Source of the DNA: Oceanospirillales bacterium | GTDB lineage: Bacteria; Pseudomonadota; Gammaproteobacteria; Pseudomonadales; Endozoicomonadaceae | DNA length: 64,000 nucleotides | NCBI GenBank assembly: GCA_004762125.1 | Contig: SIHQ01000006.1 | Span: forward strand, 1 to 64,000 | Reading direction: 5' to 3' | Part shown: one piece after another, positions 36,905-45,300 of the stretch | Layout: each line of letters opens with the position of its first letter | How positions within the stretch are numbered: position 1 is the first letter of the stretch | The notes under the pieces: model-generated | Databases searched by the model: none | The model's input: the letters and a program-made list of their open reading frames with translations, nothing else | Told to the model about the DNA's origin: nothing | Made by a program: the position numbers and the translations under genes

Positions 36905-38038
36905 CTAGAAACCAAAGCGACCAATAATGCGATTGGAGGCGGGATCCATAAACGGTTTGAATTCTTCTGGAGTAATTCCTTTTTTTTCATTGAGTTTTTT
37001 TATCCCTGCTTCAACGAGTACAGACAAGTCATCGACATTATCACTCGAACTATCACGACCCGAATCATTGTTATTCTTCTCGCGGCCATTATCCGGTGAG
37101 TCTCCACCAGATCGAGTTGTCTGTTCTCTATGCACAACCGCTCGTTGTTGCCCTTTACCAGCTGCACCGCCTACATTGTCATCGTCATCATGGTGTTTAC
37201 GATTGTTTTTATCCGCTTCCTCCGTGAGCATTCGAACATTTGCCGTTTCAAGCTTTCTGTCCTCATCAGTTGGCGTGGTCGCGCCTAAACCATTCGTGAC
37301 CATTTCGTCCTTAACTTCTCTTTCGCCTGTTGACTCCTGTCTGGCAAAGACCACTGTTCCGTGCATACCTCTGAGATGAATCGATTCTCCTCCTGAAACA
37401 GTCCCTCGAATATTAACGTAACCATCCTGACTGATAGTCATCGACCCCGTACTCAGACCACTAAAAGAATCTGCATTTCCCAGTTCTATTTCAAGGTGTC
37501 CATCGCTGGAAACCAGAACCGATGACGCTAAAAAAACCGGAGCAATAAAACTCTTTGAGTCCAACAGTACTGGAGCGGCTCCATACAGGGTCAGATACTG
37601 CCCAGGTAACCCAGCTAAAATTTCGCTATAACAATCCGAGTAGTTAATCACCGCTGTTTCAGTGACCTCTATTCCTCCAATCTCTTTCCCTTCCAGGCAT
37701 TTTTGCATTCGAGCAGCAACACCTGAATTAGCATCCAGAACATCAACACTGTCACCATTCACAATTAATTGGTGCGTAGGCTGACCAGCGTCTGCATCTG
37801 AAACAGGAGTTACCTCTGTGCTTATTGTATAACTTCCCGTATGACCGCCTTCAGAACTGGTGACCGTTAATACAGCACCTTCACCTGAATATACAACCTC
37901 ATTACTTCGAAAATCCTCATTTTCACTTGTCCGCACTTCCAGGGTATATTTGGGAGGTTGAGAAAGAACAACACCAGAAAAGAGAAACAACAAAAAGAAC
38001 AGTCCCTTACGATAACTATGATTGAGCATTTCAGTCAT
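36905..38038 (-). CDS. Secreted hypothetical protein with acidic, low-complexity C-terminus
   Basis: A 377-aa protein with a clear signal peptide (KGLFFLLFLFSGVVLS, cleaved before QPPKYT). The middle is rich in Gly, Ser, Thr and short beta-like strands, with two Cys pairs near residues 108-135. The C-terminal third is Asp/Asn/Lys-rich (KHHDDDDNVGG, KNNNDSGRDSSSDN) and likely disordered; residues near the end (FKPFMDPASNRIIGRF) are more ordered. No family recognised. It is divergent from the DUF1214-like gene, with one copy of the steroid operator in between at 38125, so steroid-linked regulation is possible. Confidence 0.6.
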   Translation of the reverse strand: MTEMLNHSYRKGLFFLLFLFSGVVLSQPPKYTLEVRTSENEDFRSNEVVYSGEGAVLTVTSSEGGHTGSYTISTEVTPVSDADAGQPTHQLIVNGDSVDVLDANSGVAARMQKCLEGKEIGGIEVTETAVINYSDCYSEILAGLPGQYLTLYGAAPVLLDSKSFIAPVFLASSVLVSSDGHLEIELGNADSFSGLSTGSMTISQDGYVNIRGTVSGGESIHLRGMHGTVVFARQESTGEREVKDEMVTNGLGATTPTDEDRKLETANVRMLTEEADKNNRKHHDDDDNVGGAAGKGQQRAVVHREQTTRSGGDSPDNGREKNNNDSGRDSSSDNVDDLSVLVEAGIKKLNEKKGITPEEFKPFMDPASNRIIGRFGF

Positions 38039-38124
38039 TCCACACAAAAATATCAACCCAGTCTAGTTCACTCATTAAACCCTATAATTAGCCTCCGTTT
38101 GACAGCCTGTATCCAGCCGTTCCT

Positions 38125-38142
38125 ATCGTTCGAATAGACGAT
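38125..38142. promoter_or_regulatory. Steroid-regulon operator copy 3 (predicted)
   Basis: ATCGTTCGAATAGACGAT lies 84 bases before the DUF1214-like gene and about 87 bases before the divergent secreted protein gene. Differs from copy 4 at one position and from copy 2 at two. Confidence 0.7.
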
Positions 38143-38225
38143 TCAATCTTGTCCTTTTCACAGGTATAACTGAGCCTGATATCAAGCCACTTCAGGTGGC
38201 AGAAAAAGCTCGGGAAAATAACAAT

Positions 38226-39341
38226 ATGAAAGAGTTTAATTCAGAACAGAGGGTACTGGATGGTACTGCCTGGGAAGAGTTCTGCGACACCCTGAAAGAA
38301 GCTGGCAAAGTTATTCAGAGCGATAACGCTCCGAAAGATGCCTTCAATCAGGCTGAAGGTTATCGCTACCTCACTCGCCTGCTTCGTGCTGGCCTGGAAA
38401 GCTGTATTGAATTCCGCGATCCCGCATTCCCTGTACTTCGTAACGGCACCCATGAAACCATAAAAATGGGAGCCGACAATCCGGATAACCGCTACGAAGG
38501 CGCCATTATTGATCCTCAATATGACTATAAAATCATCGGTACCCGCGGCACCGTTGACTATCTCGGTCTAAGCACAGTTGCAAATAAATACTCCAAAGAC
38601 GGCACCATGGAAACCACTGGCTTCCTGGATTCCCGTGACCTGGATATCAATGATGACGACTCTTTTGAAGTTATCATCAGTCAGAAAGAACAGCCCGGCA
38701 ACTGGCTGCCAATGACCGAAGAAACCAATTCCATCAATGTTCGTCAGACCTTTCAGGATCGCGTCAACGAGAATCAGGCTGACCTGAAGATCGAACGAAT
38801 GGATTCTGATACAGCACGACCAACCCCTTTCAGTGCTGAAAAGCTGGATCGAGGTTTGAAAGGTGCCGCTCGTTTTGTTCGCGGTACATCTCAAATGTTT
38901 GAAGATTGGGCTGAAACTTTCCTACCCATAATGAACGAATTGCCTGCTGCTGATCAGGCTTACTGCCAGAAAATCGGTGGTGATCCAAATATCTTCTATT
39001 TCCACAGCGCCTGGCAGCTGGCTGACGATGAAGTCTACGTAATAGATGCACCCGTAGTGCCTGAATGCCAAACCTGGAACTTCCAACTGGACAACTGGTG
39101 GATGGAATCTCTGGATTACAGCAACCACACCATACACATCAACAAGCATACCGCTCACTACGAAGCCGATGGCAGCGTTCGTATTGTTGTATCTCATACC
39201 AATCCAGGCGTGCCTAACTGGGTAGAAACCGCTGGCCACAATATAGGCACCATGTGCTGGCGCTGGATTAAGGCCGAATCAAACCCGTTGTTAAACGCTC
39301 GGGTGATGAAGCTGGAAGATCTGAAGATTCTCTGTAAGTAG
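38226..39341 (+). CDS. DUF1214-type protein, unknown function
   Basis: A 371-aa soluble protein. The C-terminal part (DNWWMESLDYSNHTIHINKHTAHYEADGSVRIVVSHTNPG, then the GTMCWRWIKAE strand) has the DUF1214 pattern found in bacterial envelope or lipid-associated proteins; the first half (LRAGLESCIEFRDPAFPVLRN) is less clear. Genes of this type occur near a sulfotransferase in actinobacterial cholesterol clusters as I recall, and here the next gene is a sulfotransferase. Start at ATG 38226 is chosen because the longer frame from GTG 38196 has no better ribosome site. The shared operator is 84 bases upstream. Confidence 0.7.
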   Translation: MKEFNSEQRVLDGTAWEEFCDTLKEAGKVIQSDNAPKDAFNQAEGYRYLTRLLRAGLESCIEFRDPAFPVLRNGTHETIKMGADNPDNRYEGAIIDPQYDYKIIGTRGTVDYLGLSTVANKYSKDGTMETTGFLDSRDLDINDDDSFEVIISQKEQPGNWLPMTEETNSINVRQTFQDRVNENQADLKIERMDSDTARPTPFSAEKLDRGLKGAARFVRGTSQMFEDWAETFLPIMNELPAADQAYCQKIGGDPNIFYFHSAWQLADDEVYVIDAPVVPECQTWNFQLDNWWMESLDYSNHTIHINKHTAHYEADGSVRIVVSHTNPGVPNWVETAGHNIGTMCWRWIKAESNPLLNARVMKLEDLKILCK

Positions 39342-39447
39342 AGCTTGCAAGTAACGTTTGTAAATAACGCAGAATATAAATTAATAATGTGGCTCGCCCG
39401 AGTATTTCTGCCGAGCCTTCAACAGAACAAGAAGAAGGTGTACGAAA

Positions 39448-40626
39448 GTGATTGCTGAACAGGAACAAGAACAGATTGTTTTTGATGCAGATCTGCTGAT
39501 CAACATGGCCATGAAACGTACCGGCCTGAAAGATTTTGGCAGCAGCCCTTTTCGAGAAGGACTGGAAGTTCTGCTGGAAACTTACGACAAGAACTTTACG
39601 GCTTATATTGATCGAAGAAAATGCCGCAACCGTGTTCTGAAAATGCTCAACACACGCCTGCGCTGTGAAGAAGCGTTTAAACGCTATCCTGAGATTGAAG
39701 ATCAGACATTTGAAAATCCGATCTTTATCACAGGTCTGCCACGCTCAGGCACATCGGCTTTGATGAACGTGTTGGCCCAGGCACCTGAGAACCGCACTCC
39801 CATGCAATGGGAAATGCAGTTACCGGATATCTGGCCTGGCAGTAAGCAGGGTGATGAAGACCCTCGCTACACCACTCTGAAAGAAAAACTGGAAAGCACC
39901 CGTACCGACAGCTTTGCCAAAATTCACTTTATTGAAGCAGACCTCCCAGAAGAGTGCGTGATGCTGCACGCTCTGTATTTCAGCGGCGCACAACTTGGCT
40001 TTGAAGGTGCTCTGGAACCCTATGCCAGTTGGATGAAAGGGCAGGATCTGGAAGAGATGTACCGCTACCAGCTGAAACTGATGAAGATGATCAGTTGGCG
40101 TAACCCTGGTCAACAATGGATGTTCAAGGCTCCCTCACATATGTGGGGCATAGACTCCATTGCTAAAGTATTCCCTGGCGCCAAGTTCGTCTGGTGTCAC
40201 CGCAACCCTATGGCTGTAATACCTTCCATTACCAGTATGGGTAAGGTCGTTATGGATCTGTATGCCGGTGACAGCTGTGTTCACACCATGAAAGAGCTCG
40301 GTACACACTTTATGGACTGGTACGCCACGTCTTTGGAGCGTGGTCTGGCTGCTCGTGCAAAGCTTCCTGCCAATCGTTTTATTGACTGCTCTCAGCAGGA
40401 GTTTGTTGATAATCCTATGGCGATGGCAGACAAGATTAAGCAGCAGTTTGGTTTGAAAGTAACCGACGAAGGTCGTGCAGCCATGCAAGCTTATGTAGAC
40501 GCTAACCCCAAGGGCAAGCACGGAAAGCATAGCTATGATCTGGAAAGCTATGGTCTGACCGAGCAAATAATCCGCGATCGATTTGCCTTCTACTACAACG
40601 ATAATCAATGGCCAATCAGTGACTGA
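39448..40626 (+). CDS. Sulfotransferase-family protein
   Basis: A 392-aa protein of the sulfotransferase_3 type: PAPS 5'-phosphosulfate loop GLPRSGTS at residues 96-103 and a 3'-phosphate region around FVWCHRNPMAVIPS. It transfers sulfate from PAPS to an alcohol or phenol. Position beside the DUF1214-like gene and under the steroid operator suggests a steroid or a steroid-derived alcohol as acceptor, which would be unusual for a catabolic cluster. It may also have a non-sulfating role, as some members do. The start is GTG with an AGAAGG ribosome site; cysD/cysNC in this window would supply PAPS. Confidence 0.85.
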   Translation: MIAEQEQEQIVFDADLLINMAMKRTGLKDFGSSPFREGLEVLLETYDKNFTAYIDRRKCRNRVLKMLNTRLRCEEAFKRYPEIEDQTFENPIFITGLPRSGTSALMNVLAQAPENRTPMQWEMQLPDIWPGSKQGDEDPRYTTLKEKLESTRTDSFAKIHFIEADLPEECVMLHALYFSGAQLGFEGALEPYASWMKGQDLEEMYRYQLKLMKMISWRNPGQQWMFKAPSHMWGIDSIAKVFPGAKFVWCHRNPMAVIPSITSMGKVVMDLYAGDSCVHTMKELGTHFMDWYATSLERGLAARAKLPANRFIDCSQQEFVDNPMAMADKIKQQFGLKVTDEGRAAMQAYVDANPKGKHGKHSYDLESYGLTEQIIRDRFAFYYNDNQWPISD

Positions 40627-40670
40627 TATTTTTAGTCCGGCCTTTGATTGTTGATATAACTTCCGGTATT

Positions 40671-40750
40671 CAGGTTATTAGTTTCGCTCAACTGGGCCTT
40701 CTGCCCAGATTCGCTAACAGGCCTTCCCTGGCCTTTAAACTAATAACCTG
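40671..40750. repeat. Long palindromic intergenic element with two inner hairpins
   Basis: CAGGTTATTAGTTT (40671-40684) is inverted as AAACTAATAACCTG (40737-40750). The loop contains CTGGGC-cttct-GCCCAG and AGGCC-ttccct-GGCCT, so the RNA would fold like a three-way arrangement. The outer arms resemble those of the 15256-15350 element in sequence type (CAGGTT) but the cores differ. Confidence 0.65.
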
Positions 40751-40799
40751 ATTACCTCTTCTGACAATCTCACAACAGCTGCTTTAAGGCTCAAAAATA

Positions 40800-41252
40800 A
40801 TGATAACAAAAGACGCCGTTTACTCTGATGAAATTGTGATTAATGCACCAGCCAAATTGGTCTGGGATATTATGGTGAACCTTAAGGATTACCATAAATG
40901 GAATACATTTTGCCCTGAAGCCGAGAGCACTCTGGACATTGATTCACCCATCGTGATGAAAGTGAAGCTGGGCGAATACATAACGGACCAAATCGAATAC
41001 ATCACTGAAGTAGATGCTTGCAAGTCTCTCTCGTGGAGAACGGACATTAAGGGTATTTCGGATGGGCACCGTACCCAAACTTTGGAAATAATTGATAAGA
41101 ACAGCTGTAAATACCTTTCTGTTGATCGCTTTACAGGGTCGGCTGTCGATAAGATGCTCTCTAAATATGGTTCTCTGGTTGAGACAGGATTCAACCAATG
41201 CGCTTATGATTTGAAGAAGTATGCAGAAACATTGAAGAATCTTGACCATTAA
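40800..41252 (+). CDS. SRPBCC-family lipid-binding-like protein
   Basis: A 150-aa protein of the START/SRPBCC (polyketide cyclase-like) fold: opening strand DEIVINAPAKLVWDIMVNLKDYHKWNTF, the middle hydrophobic strands, and the C-terminal long helix (MLSKYGSLVETGFNQCAYDLKKYAETL). Such proteins bind hydrophobic ligands in a closed cavity; a sterol or acyl ligand fits the surroundings but is not shown. It stands alone between two palindromic elements. Confidence 0.8.
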   Translation: MITKDAVYSDEIVINAPAKLVWDIMVNLKDYHKWNTFCPEAESTLDIDSPIVMKVKLGEYITDQIEYITEVDACKSLSWRTDIKGISDGHRTQTLEIIDKNSCKYLSVDRFTGSAVDKMLSKYGSLVETGFNQCAYDLKKYAETLKNLDH

Positions 41253-41314
41253 ATCGAAAAATGAAGAGGTGCTAAAATCAACAAAATCTCTTCTCAAGTA
41301 TTTGCTGCATCAAT

Positions 41315-41408
41315 AAGTGTGTAGGCACACGTTTTCGAATATCTAACCAACCATTTTCCCGCCTTAGGCGAGAAAATGGTGTATGAAACCGCATGTCTGG
41401 ATACTTAC
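41315..41408. repeat. Intergenic palindromic element (family 1, copy C)
   Basis: Reverse orientation relative to copies A and B. The hairpin GTGTG-taggc-ACAC is at the left end, followed by GAATATCTAACCAA, the stem CCATTTTCCCGCC (41351-41363) with GGCGAGAAAATGG around a TTA loop, then ATGAAACC and GCATGTCTGGATACTTAC. The remaining 150 bases before the GST gene hold no convincing gene. Confidence 0.8.
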
Positions 41409-41578
41409 TCGCTAACAAAATTCACTCCTCTTATTGATCCAACATTGTTTTAATGTCTTCTTTGAATTCAGGTATCTTCATTGAACACGACGGTGAGTCT
41501 GTTATTGTAATATTATTTTTGGTAGCCATAAAAATAACAAGTCCGTACGCCTGACAAGTTAGATAGCGAATAAAAACA

Positions 41579-42295
41579 ATGATAATAAATGATACAGAAC
41601 TGAGCTTGAACGGTGATGGAAGAGTAGAAACAACCAAGCCTACGCTTTGGCATTGTCACAATTCTCGATCAACCCGGGTTTTATGGACACTGGCTGAAAT
41701 GGGGATCGATTACGACCTGATTGAAATGCAGTTTCCACCTCGCATAAATCAACCCAATTATAAAAGTATTAATGTATTGGGTACGGTTCCGTACTTTGTT
41801 GACGGACAAAGTCACATGACCGAATCAAGCGCTACCTGTCATTATCTTGTAGAAAAATATCACCATGACGCTCTACGAATCGATGTTAGTCATCCGGAAT
41901 ACGCCGACTATATCAACTGGCTGTTTATGAGTGATGCAACACTGCTATTCCCGCAAACTATCGTTATCCGCTATAGCCGGTTTGAACCCAAAGAGAGACA
42001 AGTTCCCCAGGTAGCTGAAGATTATAAACTGTGGTTTTGGGCACGATTAAAAAAGCTGGATCAACACCTTTTAAATCGCTCTTACCTATGTGATAACCGT
42101 TTTACCGTAGCGGATATAACCGTGGGATATGCCCTCTACTTTGGTGAATCTCAAGGATTGGCATCAGGTTACTCTCCACAGGTTCTGTCTTATTTAGAGC
42201 GCCTTAAAGACAGAGAGCATTTTAAACGTATCGAACCTATTGGTGACTCTAAAAGTCCATTTTTACACCCAGAACTCTGGACAATGAAAAAATAA
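41579..42295 (+). CDS. Glutathione S-transferase family protein
   Basis: A 238-aa GST: thioredoxin-like N-domain with LWHCHNSRSTRVLWTLAEMGIDYDLIE, a cis-Pro region (LGTVPYFV), Glu/Ser glutathione contacts (MTESSATCHYL) and an all-helical C-domain with RFTVADITVGYALYF. It conjugates or exchanges glutathione on an electrophile. It is one of three GSTs in this window (others at 58653 and 63388). Whether it belongs to the steroid regulon is not evident; I see no operator copy in front. Confidence 0.85.
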   Translation: MIINDTELSLNGDGRVETTKPTLWHCHNSRSTRVLWTLAEMGIDYDLIEMQFPPRINQPNYKSINVLGTVPYFVDGQSHMTESSATCHYLVEKYHHDALRIDVSHPEYADYINWLFMSDATLLFPQTIVIRYSRFEPKERQVPQVAEDYKLWFWARLKKLDQHLLNRSYLCDNRFTVADITVGYALYFGESQGLASGYSPQVLSYLERLKDREHFKRIEPIGDSKSPFLHPELWTMKK

Positions 42296-42335
42296 CCAGT
42301 GTCGTTAGCTGATATTTGACTTTATCTCAGTTGAT

Positions 42336-42363
42336 CATTTGCCCGCTTCCGAGCGGGCAAATG
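42336..42363. repeat. Intergenic hairpin (family 1, reduced copy D; likely terminator)
   Basis: A perfect 12-bp stem, CATTTGCCCGCT with AGCGGGCAAATG, around TCCG. The neighbouring TTGATCA and GTATGAATTCAC match parts of the family 1 elements. Lies between convergent genes (GST and the 1469-aa protein), so it likely terminates both. Confidence 0.75.
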
Positions 42364-42377
42364 AGGTATGAATTCAC

Positions 42378-45300
42378 TTAATTATTGTTCTCCTGAAGTT
42401 GCTCATCATTTTCAAGCTCTGTAGTCACGGTCTTGTCACTAGGTTCTGAATTGCTGGACAATGCACTGCCGAAACTCGCAAATATTTCGGAGAAATCACT
42501 CATATCGAGTGAGAATGAGCCACCGTTATAGTCTTCCGTTACACCAGTGTTCTCTTCACTTCCTACTTCTGTCTCAGTGCTGATTACCGTGCTCTGCTCA
42601 TCCATCAAAGTATCAGTTTGTTGTTGCTCCGAAAGATTTTCAACGTTCACAGTAGAGGCAGAGAGCGCATTGTCAGCCCCTTCAACCTCCGCTTCCCGCT
42701 GTTCAGGTGTATCTGATCGAGATTCCGAGGGCTTTTGTTCTACGGATGATAAAGATTGACTGTCGTTTTCTGACGTTACAGCGTCAACATCATCTTCTCC
42801 TTTTTCAGTGCTGAATGCTGTGCTCTGCTCTGTTATTAAAGCTTCACTTTGATCCCCTGGAATACCTTCAACGTCCACAGTAACGTCAGAAAGTGCATTG
42901 TCAGCCTCTTCAACTTCTGTTTGAAGTTGACCAGATATGTCTGATTGAAAATCAGAAGAACCTTGTACCACTGATGATGAAAGTTGATCGCCACCTTCTG
43001 ACGTTACAACACCTGCTTCTCCTGTTTCAGTGCTGAATACTGCACTCTGCTCCATCGATCCAGTTGCAACTGTTACAGAAGTTTCACTGTTTTGTGGATC
43101 TGCATGAGGCCTCTTTTTTCTTTTATGACGAGGCGGGGCCACAGGTATATCACTGTTATCAAGTTCAACATTAACTTCAATGGCTTGTACCCCTTCAGAT
43201 GGAAGTGGATGAGGATCTATAGTTGTAGCTGTAGCTGTAGCTGTAGCTGTAGCCACAGTTTGTGGGTCACTAGAGTCTATCTGAGCCATTCCATCTTCTT
43301 GCCCTGCTACAACATTCTGAGGACTTTCAACACTCTCTTGCCCATCTCCGGATTGAGAAAGAAGTGAAGGTGGAGTTTCAGATTGATCTGGATCTAAAGT
43401 TGGCGTTAGAACTGGAACCTCAACACTATTATTCACACCTGTATCACTAGCAGGCTCTTTAGAAGCCTTGCCACTCACTGAGTGTTTAATTGCCGTACTC
43501 ACTGAGTGTTTAATTGCCATACTCACTCTTTTCAATCCGTCAGTGGCTTTATCTTTAAGCTGATGAAATTTTTCAGAGATTTTTTTCTCGTTTGATTCTG
43601 CATGTTCAGATGTTGCTTCTGAAGGTGCAGAAATACTGCTGGAAAGACTAGTCGACTCTATCTGCTCGGAGGATTCACTATGCGGCGGTGTTTCCGATTC
43701 ACCTATAGCATCACTATCCGATCCTTTCTGCTGCGTATCAACACTTACAGGGGCCAGCGTTAATTCATTACTCGCAGTTTCTTGTGCTATCGCTGTAGGA
43801 GAAGTCGCGGTAATAACCTGCTGCTCTTCGGATTGAGATGGTGGTGGTGGTGGTGGTGGTGGTGGTGCTCTTCTAGATTTTTTTTCCACAGTTTGAGGCT
43901 GTAAATTTTCTTCAGAACTTTTTGAAACCTGAGCTGTACCTTTAACTTGTGAATCATTAGAGTCTGGCTGAGTAGTTTCATACTCTTGCTCTGAAGCCCT
44001 ATTGTTTCCATCAGCAGATGGTTTAACCTTTCTTCTCAATGTTCCAAATAAACCACCACCCTTACTTGAAACACCTTTTAAACTCGGCTCCGGAACTTTA
44101 TCACCGCTCGATTCATCGGCTTTTTTAATCCTAAAATGGTCTTTAAAACTTCGCCGTCTCTTTAAATTCGAACCATCTCCAACCGCAGATGACTGATCTA
44201 AAGTCTGACTATTTTGACTGTTTTCGTCACTGGCTTCTGTGGCCTGTACTACCAGCTTTTTATCAACACTTTCAGTATAAGAATCTGGATCGTCATAGAT
44301 ATTACCTTCCTCGGTTTCCGGAGGTTTTTCAAGAGTACTTGTACTTGGGTCTATCCCAGAATTTGCTGATGCCAAAGGGGTGATTTTTTTTGCAATTGAC
44401 ACACGGGCCTGATGAAAAAGCCCACTAACCCTTTTTCCTAAGGACTGATTTCCTTCTCCATGATCCCGAGTAGACACAATTGATTTCTTTTTTGAATTAA
44501 CCTTTTTTGATCGTGGTGTTACTGGCGCTGGCCGTACATTGGTATATATAGGTTCATACTCAGCTGGAGCAAGCATAGGTACCCCATCACCCAAACTGAG
44601 ATGGGGTACATCAGTATTGAAATCACCCGCATCGTCAAAATCTTCACCGCTATCGTCAGCCTCATCTTTTTTACGTTGTGCATTCGCTATTTCGTCGTAT
44701 ATCTTTTGCAGTTGATCGCTAGTCACCATATTTAAAAGAGTTGTAAGTTCTATTTCAAGCTGATTTTGAGTCTGGACAATTTGTTGATATAAATTATTCA
44801 GATCAACAGCGGCATCAGCAACAGCATCAGCATCAGCAACAGCAACAGATAAATCTAATGAAGTTAATGTTTGCGATAAATCTTCTATCAAAATTATCGT
44901 ATTATTTAAAACATTATGGTTTGTGGATTCGTTCCTTCTCACTGTATCATTTATTTCTCTTACTACTCTTTGACCTTCTAAAAACTGCTCACTACCCTGT
45001 GCCTGAGTTAAAAAGTGCATTTGCACGCCAATCACATACTTTACTTGTTCTGAATCAAGTTCAGTTTCAATGTCTTCAGTCAGAGGTACATCATTTGGTT
45101 TTTCTTTGACGTCATCACTATTTATTCCACTATCATTTTCAGCTTCAGCACTTGAACCGGGTTCACTTTTATCTCTTGGTCTAATTCGTTGAGGAACAGG
45201 TGGTGGTTCTTCTGCAAGTTCTAAAGTCGACTGTGTGTTTTCTTGGTCTGCTGGAGTTGACTCCATAGCGCCCGTTTCTTCATATACGTTTGTTGATTCA

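Noticed and set aside
40135-40608. Minus-strand frame opposite the sulfotransferase gene
   Set aside because: Antisense of a gene with a clear PAPS-binding loop; no ribosome site.
41431-41637. Minus-strand frame of 68 codons in front of the GST gene
   Set aside because: It overlaps the GST start, lacks a ribosome site and shows no family features.
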